The position numbers and the translations under genes are program-made. Positions 1 to 6,797 of a stretch of DNA of 16,507 bases are shown one piece after another. A model generated the notes under the pieces. That model searched no databases. It had not been told where the DNA came from and saw only the letters and a list, made by a program, of their open reading frames with translations. The stretch's first letter is position 1. Each line of letters opens with the position of its first letter. This DNA comes from Saprospirales bacterium (GTDB lineage Bacteria; Bacteroidota; Bacteroidia; Chitinophagales; Saprospiraceae): positions 503-17,009 of the forward strand of contig DLXL01000515.1 in the NCBI GenBank assembly GCA_003448025.1, written 5' to 3'.

Positions 1-45
1 CCCATAAACCCATAAACCCCCATAAACCCATAAACCCCATAAACC
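1..45. repeat. CCCATAAA short tandem repeat at window edge
   Basis: Five copies of the 8-nt unit CCCATAAA lie at 1-8, 9-16, 19-26, 27-34 and 36-43, separated by 0-2 extra C residues. The array touches the left edge and may continue outside the window. There are no long spacers, so this is not a CRISPR. It is a simple-sequence tract of unknown function upstream of the speD operon. Confidence 0.8.
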
Positions 46-278
46 AACTACCCTGCCAGACGACCAATTGCTGCACAAGGTTACAGGCAGTTCCTAAATT
101 TTTTTTGTATGGTTGTCTGGATTCACCTTTTTCTAACAGGTTTTAACCAGTTTTAACTAAACTTCGTCTAACTTTCATCCGGGATGGTCGAGCGCTGCCG
201 TACGCTTATAGGATCTTACCTTGCCGACAGATCATTCTTCCCATACATTTGCCCACTGTTGTTTACTTAAAGCCTTAC
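46..278. other. Non-coding leader upstream of the speD operon
   Basis: No convincing gene is seen here. The operon promoter should lie in this stretch. The closest match to the Bacteroidota -7 box TAnnTTTG is TAACTTTC at 169-176 (7 of 8 positions), without a clear TTTG element about 20 nt upstream, so the promoter assignment is weak. A short TTTTAAC direct repeat lies around 141-157. Confidence 0.35.
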
Positions 279-632
279 ATGACTTACCAGCCTGGATTAC
301 ATCGTTTGTTAAGCCTGAATACTCCACGGGAGGATTTGCTGCGCGACATGAATGCCTGGCTGACCTTTATCAGGCCCTTATTACCGGCCAATGGTTTGCA
401 GGTAGTGGGTGAAGCAGCGCATCAGTTTGAAGGCGCAGGCTTTACCGTCGCCATTTGCCTGGCTGAATCTCACATATGCATTCATACCTGGCCTGAGTTC
501 GGATTTCTGACGCTCGATATTTACCTGTGTAATTACAGCAACCGGAATGAAGAGAAGGTAAGGGCGCTGTCAAACCAAAATGTTGTGTACTTTGGCGCTG
601 AAATCACCCAGCAACAGGAACTGTTCCGATGA
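279..632 (+). CDS. speD: S-adenosylmethionine decarboxylase proenzyme (SpeD family)
   Basis: This enzyme decarboxylates AdoMet to decarboxylated AdoMet, the aminopropyl donor for polyamine synthesis. It is a pyruvoyl enzyme that self-cleaves at a Glu-Ser bond. The signature LAESHICIHTWPE is present. Counted from the ATG at 279 (117 aa), Glu63-Ser64 is the expected cleavage site, His69 (Ser+5) matches the processing histidine and Cys84 (Ser+20) matches the catalytic proton-donor cysteine of the prokaryotic family. The same frame is open to a TTG at 249, giving 127 aa. The ATG is preferred because it puts the conserved N-terminal G-x-H (residues 6-8) and Ser64 at their usual positions. Its stop overlaps the next start in an ATGA at 629-632. 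As first gene of the operon it presumably feeds the aminopropyltransferase at 2295-3812. Confidence 0.92.
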   Translation: MTYQPGLHRLLSLNTPREDLLRDMNAWLTFIRPLLPANGLQVVGEAAHQFEGAGFTVAICLAESHICIHTWPEFGFLTLDIYLCNYSNRNEEKVRALSNQNVVYFGAEITQQQELFR

Positions 633-1873
633 ACCTCCAATGCCCTCATTGCCAACATACTACTGAACTGCATTTCCCTTTATCCTGGAAGCATTTCGGC
701 TGCCCGAAATGCTACACTTTGTTTTCCAAAAAGGAAGATGGCACTATTCAACAGACCAAAATCCAGTCTGCCAACCGGATATTGCTTCACCTCCATATTG
801 GTCAGTTCGGGATAATCGATGGCATACGTTGGGAAGTAAGCAATGCCTGCATCAAATTTCCTGTTTCCGAACCTTTCGGATGGCAGGAATACACACTTCG
901 GAACAAAGACGGTGAGGAATGCTTCCTGAGTGAATACAATGGCCACTGGACACTGGCCAAAGAAGTAACAGACCCCAGTCTACAGCACGATATCAGAAGC
1001 CAATACGAGTTGCAGCATGGTGATGACACCTATCGTCTTTTTCACGATTCTCAATTCAAAACAGAATTCCTTTCCGGCTTTTTTGAAGAAACTCTGCCAA
1101 CAACCGGTCACGCCAAAGATTTTGTATCGCCCCCCAAAGCCGTTTTATTAGAGCGAGCCGAGGGCGATCCGGTTACCTACACCTTCGAGGCCAGGTATGT
1201 ATCTGGGAAAGAAATGCAGGAGGCCTTTCCAACGTACACCCCACCACGTCAGGAGGGCGTTGGCATGTTGCAGCCTTTTCCTACAAACCTGGTTCATTTC
1301 GGGTTGATTGTGGGCGCTTTTGGCTTTTTTCTGACGCTTTATCAACTGTTTTTCACCTTTACCTATCCCAGCCGGCAGGTGCTTAAAGACCTGGTCATGT
1401 TGCCCGACAGTGTAGCAGAAGTGAGCCATGTCAGTCCGTCCTTTAAAGTAACCGGAACTACCGGCCCGTTACAAATTAAACTATCGGCTCCGGTTCAAAA
1501 CTCCTGGGTGGCTGCTGATTTTACCCTGGTGAACGAAGATACCAGGGAGGAACGATATGGCTCGGTTGATATTGCCTATTACTTCGGGGTGGATGGTGGA
1601 GAAAGCTGGGCAGAAGGCAGCAACAACCCAAGTATCAAAATCTGTGGCGTAGCTCCGGGCAATTATCATCTGGACTTGCAGGTGGCCAAAAACTCGGGCG
1701 ATTCCGCTATCACTTCCTTGAGGTATACCGTTATTGCGCAGGCATCCACTTTCTGGAACCTGCTCACCTGCCTGATCATATTGATAGTGGCCTTTATTAT
1801 CCTGCTTATCTACCGTTCGCATTACGAACAACAACGCTGGATGCTTAGCGACTTCCCCCCTGAAACTGAGTAA
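629..1873 (+). CDS. Zinc-ribbon and DUF4178 membrane protein
   Basis: A 414-aa protein starting at the ATGA overlap with speD. Residues 5-28 hold a CPHC...CPKC pair typical of a small zinc ribbon. Residues about 50-113 resemble DUF4178: an IGQ-GxIDGxxWEV opening, then W-QEYTL, then EYNGHWTLAKEV. A second beta-rich stretch follows to about 200 and may be another copy or an extension. Hydrophobic segments at about 222-245 and 374-395 should be membrane helices flanking an extracytoplasmic-looking domain of about 125 residues, with a short basic cytoplasmic tail. DUF4178 proteins recur beside DUF350 and spermidine-synthase-like genes, as here. The biochemical role is unknown; a regulatory or scaffold role for the membrane aminopropyltransferase is inference. 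Confidence 0.8.
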   Translation: MNLQCPHCQHTTELHFPLSWKHFGCPKCYTLFSKKEDGTIQQTKIQSANRILLHLHIGQFGIIDGIRWEVSNACIKFPVSEPFGWQEYTLRNKDGEECFLSEYNGHWTLAKEVTDPSLQHDIRSQYELQHGDDTYRLFHDSQFKTEFLSGFFEETLPTTGHAKDFVSPPKAVLLERAEGDPVTYTFEARYVSGKEMQEAFPTYTPPRQEGVGMLQPFPTNLVHFGLIVGAFGFFLTLYQLFFTFTYPSRQVLKDLVMLPDSVAEVSHVSPSFKVTGTTGPLQIKLSAPVQNSWVAADFTLVNEDTREERYGSVDIAYYFGVDGGESWAEGSNNPSIKICGVAPGNYHLDLQVAKNSGDSAITSLRYTVIAQASTFWNLLTCLIILIVAFIILLIYRSHYEQQRWMLSDFPPETE

Positions 1874-1885
1874 CTACCCATAACC

Positions 1886-2074
1886 ATGCAAACGAACAAA
1901 ATACTCGCATTCGCCCGTCAAAACCTCTTTGCCTTGCTTTTAGGAACAGGGGTTATGGGATTTTATTTCTACTACAATCTGAGTGGAAAAGAATGTTTTA
2001 CCTGTAAACAAACCGAAACCATTAAACCGGATCAGCAAACCCGTTCAACCGGTCTGCGCTTCCGGCATAAATAA
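1886..2074 (+). CDS. Small single-pass membrane protein with CxxC motif
   Basis: A 62-aa protein whose gene lies 12 nt after the DUF4178 gene and 12 nt before the DUF350 gene, so almost certainly in the same transcript. A basic N-terminus (MQTNKILAFAR) is followed by one hydrophobic helix (about 13-31). A short tail then carries a CFTC motif near residues 37-40 and ends in a basic, polar stretch. I do not recognise the family. The CxxC pair could bind metal or be redox-active, but a pair alone does not show this. Strict operon packing and a plausible membrane topology are the main arguments that it is real. Confidence 0.65.
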   Translation: MQTNKILAFARQNLFALLLGTGVMGFYFYYNLSGKECFTCKQTETIKPDQQTRSTGLRFRHK

Positions 2075-2086
2075 CATCCTGACATT

Positions 2087-2302
2087 ATGGATCACGCCAT
2101 CACCCACCCACTTATCTCCGCCGTAATTTTTTCCATCCTGGGTATCCTGGTTTGGATAGGCGCCTATTTTATCATCGAAAAAATTACACCAGAGAACACC
2201 TGGGCAGAAATAACCAAGAATAAAAATACCGCCGTGGCCATCATTTTCGGCTCCATGATTATTGCCACCGCTATGATCATCAGCGCTGCTATTCATGGGT
2301 AG
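2087..2302 (+). CDS. DUF350 family membrane protein, single-unit form
   Basis: A 71-aa protein with two membrane helices (about 8-30 and 46-68) joined by a polar loop with an EKITPENTWAEITKNKNTAVAI core. This core, with acidic, Thr-Pro and Lys-Asn residues before a Gly-containing second helix, is characteristic of DUF350. Many members carry two such units in about 130-140 residues; this one has a single unit and probably assembles as an oligomer (inference). DUF350 proteins are repeatedly found with DUF4178 proteins and polyamine-synthase-like enzymes. Their function is not established. The stop overlaps the start of the aminopropyltransferase by 8 nt, suggesting coupled translation. Confidence 0.85.
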   Translation: MDHAITHPLISAVIFSILGILVWIGAYFIIEKITPENTWAEITKNKNTAVAIIFGSMIIATAMIISAAIHG

Positions 2303-3812
2303 CAAGTGGCTACGGCTGGAATATTTGCTGCTGTTTTCGGTTTTTGTCATTGCCACCTGCGGCCTGGTTTATGAACTGGTGGCGGGGGCTCTGGCCAGTT
2401 ACCTGCTGGGCGATTCCGTTCGGCAATTTTCTTTTGTGATCGGGATATACCTGTTCTCGATGGGCGTGGGTTCTTATTTTGCCAAGTACCTGAGCCATAA
2501 TCTCTTAGATAAATTTATCGACATTGAAATACTGGTTGGCCTGGTAGGCGGATTCAGTTCAGTGATTCTTTTTTTCCTGTTTGATTATCAAGGTCATTTT
2601 GAATTGGTGCTTTATTCCCTGGTATTTATCACCGGGTGTCTGGTGGGTGTTGAGCTACCGCTATTAATGACCCTGCTCAAGGATCGCGTGGCCTTTAAAG
2701 ACCTGGTGTCCAATGTATTATCTTTCGATTATGTGGGCGCCTTGATTGCCAGTCTGCTGTTCCCGCTGGTGCTGGTTCCTAAGCTGGGCTTGTTGCGCAC
2801 GTCACTGTTCTTTGGCTTGCTGAATGTAGCCATTGCCGTTGCGCTTGTTTTTTTGTTGAAAAAAGAGGTACGAAATAGTTTCGGACTTCGTGTAAGGGCA
2901 TTCGCGGCCTTTTCCCTGTTGCTTACAGCTTTTATTTTTGCCGACCGTATCCTTTCCTTTTCCGAAGAAAAACTCTACAACGAGGATATAATATACCACC
3001 AATCCAGTTCCTACCAGCGTATTGTACTTACCCGTGTACGCAACGAACTGAAACTTTACCTGAATAACAATCTGCAGTTCAGCTCCCGGGATGAATACCG
3101 CTACCATGAAGCATTGGTACACCCGGCTATGTCGCTGGCGCCCAGGGTGGATCGGGTGCTGGTACTGGGCGGTGGAGATGGGTTGGCGGTACGGGAAATC
3201 CTCAAATATGATTCCGTGCAGGAAGTGGTTCTGGTAGATTTGGATGGCAAAATGACCGATCTGTTTCAGCATAACGACATGCTGAAAAGCCTGAATGCAC
3301 AATCGCTCACCCACCCCAAGGTAAAAGTGATCAATGCCGATGCTTTTATCTGGCTAAGGGAAAACAAAACCCAGTTTGACGTAGCTGTTGTTGACTTTCC
3401 GGACCCCTCCAATTACGGGGTTGGCAAATTGTACACCAGAAATTTCTATGAAACCCTGCGTGCGGCCATACGGCCGGAAGGCATTGTGGTAGTGCAAAGC
3501 ACTTCGCCGTTTTTTGCGCCACGGTCTTTCTGGTGTGTGGAACGCACCATGCACACGGTATTTCAGGAAGTGCGTCCGTACCATATATATGTGCCCAGTT
3601 TTGGTGAATGGGGCTTCATGCTGGCTGCGCCGGAAACATCTATTGTACACCGGGCGCCTCTGCGAAGGGTGGATGGCCTGAAGTTTTATGATTTTGAGCT
3701 GGGCAAATACGATGATTTCCCTGCGGACATGCAGAAAAACGATGTGGAGATCAATCGTTTGGACAACCAAATCCTGGTACGCTATTTCGATGAAGAATGG
3801 AGTAAATATTGA
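2295..3812 (+). CDS. Membrane-embedded spermidine synthase-like aminopropyltransferase
   Basis: A 505-aa SpeE-family protein with an extra membrane domain. The first 220 residues contain about seven hydrophobic helices, starting with the ATCGLVYELVAGALASYLLGD segment typical of long membrane-bound spermidine synthases. The C-terminal half is the aminopropyltransferase fold: YQRIVL (240-245), DEYRYHEALVHPA (266-278), the nucleotide-binding GGGDG (292-296), an acidic residue after the next strand (DLD 315-317), NADAF (347-351) and VVDFPDPSNYGVGKLY (365-380). Asp367 corresponds to the catalytic aspartate. The expected reaction is aminopropyl transfer from decarboxylated AdoMet to an amine acceptor; the acceptor cannot be read from sequence. 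It overlaps the DUF350 gene (8 nt) and the next gene (23 nt). Confidence 0.9.
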   Translation: MGSKWLRLEYLLLFSVFVIATCGLVYELVAGALASYLLGDSVRQFSFVIGIYLFSMGVGSYFAKYLSHNLLDKFIDIEILVGLVGGFSSVILFFLFDYQGHFELVLYSLVFITGCLVGVELPLLMTLLKDRVAFKDLVSNVLSFDYVGALIASLLFPLVLVPKLGLLRTSLFFGLLNVAIAVALVFLLKKEVRNSFGLRVRAFAAFSLLLTAFIFADRILSFSEEKLYNEDIIYHQSSSYQRIVLTRVRNELKLYLNNNLQFSSRDEYRYHEALVHPAMSLAPRVDRVLVLGGGDGLAVREILKYDSVQEVVLVDLDGKMTDLFQHNDMLKSLNAQSLTHPKVKVINADAFIWLRENKTQFDVAVVDFPDPSNYGVGKLYTRNFYETLRAAIRPEGIVVVQSTSPFFAPRSFWCVERTMHTVFQEVRPYHIYVPSFGEWGFMLAAPETSIVHRAPLRRVDGLKFYDFELGKYDDFPADMQKNDVEINRLDNQILVRYFDEEWSKY

Positions 3813-5391
3813 CCCGGGGCGCAGGCGATTCCTGAAACAGCTTGGCGTGCTGACCCTTGCCGCTACGTTCTGGACCGCGTGTAAACAAACCGCAAGGCGT
3901 TGGGTGGCGCGTTTTTCCGGTGCGCCGGCCACATTGGGGCACCGGCTTTGGGTAAGGGATTTTCCGGCGGTGACCAGGGAAGAGCAGGTACGCTTTCTGA
4001 TTATTGGCGGCGGCATCAGTGGATTGACCACTGCCATGGCCCTGGACAAAAAAGGTATTCAGGATTTTTTGTTGCTGGATATGGATGAACAGCCCGGGGG
4101 GAATTCCCGCTCGGGCAGCAACGAACACACGGCCTTTCCGTTGGGTGCGCATTATTTGCCCATTCCCAACCGGGAAGATGAGGCTTTGATTCAGTTTTTA
4201 CGGTATCATGGTATTGTAGAAAAACTGGATGAACAGGGCAATCCGGTATACCAGGAGCGGGCGCTCTGTGCAGCGCCTCAGGCGCGTTTGTACATACGCG
4301 GAAAATGGCAGGAAGGCCTGATCCCGCAATACGGGGTAACTGCCGAAAATCATGCGCAAATCCAGTCTTTTTTTCAGAAAATGGAAGACTTCAAGGCCCG
4401 TCGCGGCGCCGATGGGAAATACCTGTTTGATATACCACTGCGCAAGTGCTCCGATGATGCTTCTTTTCAGGAACTGGACCAACTTAGCATGGCGGAATGG
4501 ATGCAACAGCAGGGGTTTTCCGCCCCGGAATTGCTGGAGCATGTGCGTTATTGTTGTCTGGACGATTATGGGGTTGGACTGGAGCAGGTATCTGCCTGGG
4601 CGGGTATCCATTATTTTGCGGCGCGCAAGAGTCATCAGGACAATGTACTCACCTGGCCCGAAGGCAACGGGTATCTGGCTAACCTGCTTGCCGGGCATTT
4701 GAAGGGTCGCGGGAGAACGCAACATCTGGCCTATGAGGTAACACCCGGTGCATCGGAGGTTGAGGTAAAAGTGTTTGATGAAGCTAAAAATGAATCAGTA
4801 CTCATTCGGGCTGAAAAGGTGGTGCTGGCCACGCCCCAATATGTGAACAAATATCTTTTGCCCAAAGCAAACATCCAACCGGAGGCCTTTCATTACGCTC
4901 CCTGGCTGGTAGCAACGCTGGTGCTCAGGGAAATGCCGGCCGGGTCTGGCTTGCCACTGTGTTGGGACAATGTGATCCACGGCGCCAAAGGACTGGGATA
5001 TATCAATGCACAGCATCAGTCCTATGCCCTTCAGCACGCTAAACAGGTCATCACTTATTATTGCGCCTTCGACGGGCCGGATGCGCTGACGCTGCGCAGG
5101 GAGTTGTACACCCGCGATGAGGCGTATTGGCAGGAGTTTGTACTATTTGACCTGCGCCAGGCCCACCCGAATATAAACAATTGGCTGGAAAGCATGACCA
5201 TCCAACGCTGGGGTCATGGCATGATCAGTCCGGTGAAAGGATTTTTATCCGGCTCGGCATTGAGGACTGCCCGGGAGTCCATGCACCCACGTATCATACT
5301 GGCACACACTGATTTAGCCGGGATGTCGCTCTTTGAAGAAGCCTTTCATCAGGGGATTTCAGCCGCAGACAAGTGCCATGATCTCCACTAA
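3790..5391 (+). CDS. FAD-dependent amine oxidase-family protein with Tat-like signal
   Basis: A 533-aa protein. The frame is open further upstream to an ATG at 3688, but the ATG at 3790 gives a clean export signal and only a 23-nt overlap with the previous gene, so it is chosen. Residues 11-16 are RRRFLK, matching the twin-arginine RRxFLK pattern, followed by a hydrophobic stretch and WTAC (28-31), a lipobox-like site with an unusual Trp at -3. The Rossmann motif LIIGGGISGLTTAMA (70-84) and DMDEQPGGNSRSG (97-109) bind FAD. The C-terminal segment HTDLAGMSLFEEAFHQGISAADK matches the closing FAD-contact region of flavin amine oxidases. Context suggests oxidation of a polyamine or of the operon's product, probably outside the cytoplasm. 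Substrate and localisation are inference; other oxidoreductase or desaturase-like activities remain possible. Confidence 0.85.
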   Translation: MKNGVNIDPGRRRFLKQLGVLTLAATFWTACKQTARRWVARFSGAPATLGHRLWVRDFPAVTREEQVRFLIIGGGISGLTTAMALDKKGIQDFLLLDMDEQPGGNSRSGSNEHTAFPLGAHYLPIPNREDEALIQFLRYHGIVEKLDEQGNPVYQERALCAAPQARLYIRGKWQEGLIPQYGVTAENHAQIQSFFQKMEDFKARRGADGKYLFDIPLRKCSDDASFQELDQLSMAEWMQQQGFSAPELLEHVRYCCLDDYGVGLEQVSAWAGIHYFAARKSHQDNVLTWPEGNGYLANLLAGHLKGRGRTQHLAYEVTPGASEVEVKVFDEAKNESVLIRAEKVVLATPQYVNKYLLPKANIQPEAFHYAPWLVATLVLREMPAGSGLPLCWDNVIHGAKGLGYINAQHQSYALQHAKQVITYYCAFDGPDALTLRRELYTRDEAYWQEFVLFDLRQAHPNINNWLESMTIQRWGHGMISPVKGFLSGSALRTARESMHPRIILAHTDLAGMSLFEEAFHQGISAADKCHDLH

Positions 5392-5414
5392 AATCGACTT
5401 ATTTTTCATTTTCA

Positions 5415-5447
5415 TTTGGAAGTGTCAACAAAATGCTATTACCTTTG
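5415..5447 (+). promoter_or_regulatory. Bacteroidota-type promoter for tRNA-fMet
   Basis: TTTG at 5415-5418 and TACCTTTG at 5440-5447 match the -33 (TTTG) and -7 (TAnnTTTG) consensus of the Bacteroidota primary sigma factor, with a 21-nt spacer. The tRNA begins 13 nt after the -7 box, a normal distance for a short tRNA leader. Confidence 0.7.
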
Positions 5448-5459
5448 CAGCCGCTAAAT

Positions 5460-5532
<73 letters not shown>

Positions 5533-5540
5533 CACAGAAG

Positions 5541-5574
5541 AGCCCTTGACTTTTATGAGTTGAGGGCTTTTTTT
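5541..5574 (+). terminator. Rho-independent terminator after tRNA-fMet
   Basis: A 10-bp stem AGCCCTTGAC/GTTGAGGGCT (5541-5550 with 5559-5568, two G-T pairs) with an 8-nt loop is followed directly by a run of Ts to 5574. It starts 8 nt after the tRNA end, so it fits termination of the tRNA transcript. Confidence 0.88.
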
Positions 5575-5576
5575 AT

Positions 5577-5689
5577 CCCGTAGCTGCGCTACGAGTTACT
5601 GATGTTTGACCGCTTCGCGGTCCGTACGACGGTACTTCAACCCGACCGCGAAGCGGTCAAACTCCAGTAACTCGTAGCAAAGCTACGGG
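5577..5689. repeat. Large inverted repeat built of REP-like palindromes
   Basis: Two 46-nt arms, 5577-5622 and 5644-5689, are inverted copies differing at about four positions and separated by 21 nt. Each arm contains two smaller palindromes, CGTAGC-n3-GCTACG and GACCGCTTCGCGGTC (6-bp stem, 3-nt loop), joined by a GAGTTACT linker. The layout resembles bacterial REP/BIME intergenic elements. No REP-associated transposase gene is in the window. The element sits between the tRNA terminator and the SpaB_C gene. Confidence 0.85.
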
Positions 5690-5719
5690 AGCTAGCAAAG
5701 CTACGGGAGCTAGCGAAGC
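5675..5719 (+). repeat. 18-nt tandem repeat, about 2.5 copies
   Basis: The unit TAGCAAAGCTACGGGAGC occurs at 5675-5692 and 5693-5710, with a partial, slightly altered third copy (TAGCGAAGC) at 5711-5719. It begins inside the right arm of the large inverted repeat and ends 15 nt before the SpaB_C start codon, so it may lie in that gene's leader. Confidence 0.8.
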
Positions 5720-5733
5720 CCCCCCTCATACCT

Positions 5734-6546
5734 ATGTCCTGGCTATCCATACACTTCTATCCGCTCGAAAACCAGGATGTATTTCTGGTGCGCGGTTTGC
5801 GTCCGTTTTTACAGCAATATATCTGGGCCAACCGTGGCGCCAGGGCGTTTTTCATCCGGTATCAGGATGAAAAGGGGCCGCACCTGCGCATACGCATGCG
5901 CGGGGAGGAGACCTGGATGGAAGAAACCCTGCGTCCGGCGTTTGCTGGTTGGATGGAGGGACGCGGGGAATGGCAAGAGCTGCCTTACCTGCCGGAAACA
6001 GAGCGTTTTGGCGGGGAAGAGGCTCTGGCGATGGCCGAGTCGTATTTTCACCTGAGCAGCAGGGTAGTACTGGACCGTTTGGCCCGTGAGATGTACACCT
6101 ATGGCGATGCCATGTTTGATGCCTTGCGTATGCATGTGATTGCTGTACATGCGGCAGGCTTGAACTACAAAGAGGCTGCCAACTATTTTGAACAACTCAC
6201 CAAACAATGGCTTCCCCTGTTTTTCAGTGGGGAGGCCAATATGCCGGCTGAAGACCAGGAACTCATTCTGAATGGTTTTGCCACTAGTTTGGAGCCACAA
6301 GCGGAAGATCTGCGCGCTACCCTACAGGAGCTCTGGAAAGCCCTGGATCGCGACAAATTCGACAAAGAACAACCCGAATGGTCTCGATGGGCAGAAGGCA
6401 ATCGATTGATTTTCAAAGAATACGGACCGAAGTTAGACATGGCTCTACCCAGCCTGCTGCACCTCAGCAACAACCGCCTGGGCTTGCAAAATCCGGATGA
6501 GGTGTATGTGAATTATATTCTGTCAAAGAGTTTTGGGGTAATCTGA
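5734..6546 (+). CDS. Standalone SpaB_C / thiopeptide-type bacteriocin biosynthesis protein
   Basis: A 270-aa protein matching the C-terminal domain of class I lantibiotic dehydratases (SpaB_C; 'thiopeptide-type bacteriocin biosynthesis'). Hallmarks are the N-terminal W-x-S-I-H-F-Y-P (3-10), FIRYQDEKGPHLRIRMR (40-56), YLPETERFGGEEALAMAE (85-102) and a C-terminal HLSNNRLG (243-250). In LanB enzymes this domain eliminates glutamate from glutamylated Ser/Thr to form dehydroamino acids, using conserved Arg and His residues; Arg42, Arg52/Arg54 and His243 are the probable counterparts (inference by motif). Length fits a whole standalone domain, not a fragment. No LanB glutamylation domain, cyclase, protease, transporter or precursor peptide is seen nearby, so its substrate is unknown. 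It could work with a partner encoded elsewhere. Confidence 0.85.
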   Translation: MSWLSIHFYPLENQDVFLVRGLRPFLQQYIWANRGARAFFIRYQDEKGPHLRIRMRGEETWMEETLRPAFAGWMEGRGEWQELPYLPETERFGGEEALAMAESYFHLSSRVVLDRLAREMYTYGDAMFDALRMHVIAVHAAGLNYKEAANYFEQLTKQWLPLFFSGEANMPAEDQELILNGFATSLEPQAEDLRATLQELWKALDRDKFDKEQPEWSRWAEGNRLIFKEYGPKLDMALPSLLHLSNNRLGLQNPDEVYVNYILSKSFGVI

Positions 6547-6797
6547 ATAATAGGGGGGCGAACAATTGATGGGCGTTTATTTTGTTGGTTATCAATATAT
6601 TAGATTAAATACTTCACTGTTTTTTTAATAATAACAGGTCTGAAATCCTGCAGAACTGTCGGTACTTTCATGGTCTCCTGTGCTGCTACTTTGCATCACA
6701 AATGGAGATTATCCTGAAAATCCATCAAGAGAGTAAGGACGTGGATGCCGAAAAACGCATAGAGTAGGCAGTTTTAATCAATTTCATCAAAAAACGC
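6547..6797. other. AT-rich intergenic region before the orphan lipoprotein gene
   Basis: No solid gene is seen. It holds a 21-codon ORF (6702-6767, MEIILKIHQESKDVDAEKRIE) that is in frame with the following gene and ends in TAG. A 10-nt direct repeat AAAAACGCAT occurs at 6751-6760 and 6790-6799. TACTTTGC at 6688-6695 resembles a -7 box but has a one-base spacer instead of two, so it is not called as a promoter. Confidence 0.3.

Noticed and set aside
1..45. CRISPR array or telomere-like end
   Set aside because: Units are only 8 nt with 0-2 nt between them and no spacers; nothing else suggests a replicon end.
249..278. TTG start for speD
   Set aside because: Possible, but the ATG at 279 places the G-x-H motif and the cleavage serine where the family has them.
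2802..3314. 170-codon minus-strand frame inside the aminopropyltransferase gene
   Set aside because: It is antisense to well-conserved catalytic motifs and shows no recognisable domain.
3688..3789. Upstream extension of the flavin oxidase to the ATG at 3688
   Set aside because: It would overlap the aminopropyltransferase by 125 nt, and the added residues look like an out-of-frame shadow; the ATG at 3790 gives a proper export signal.
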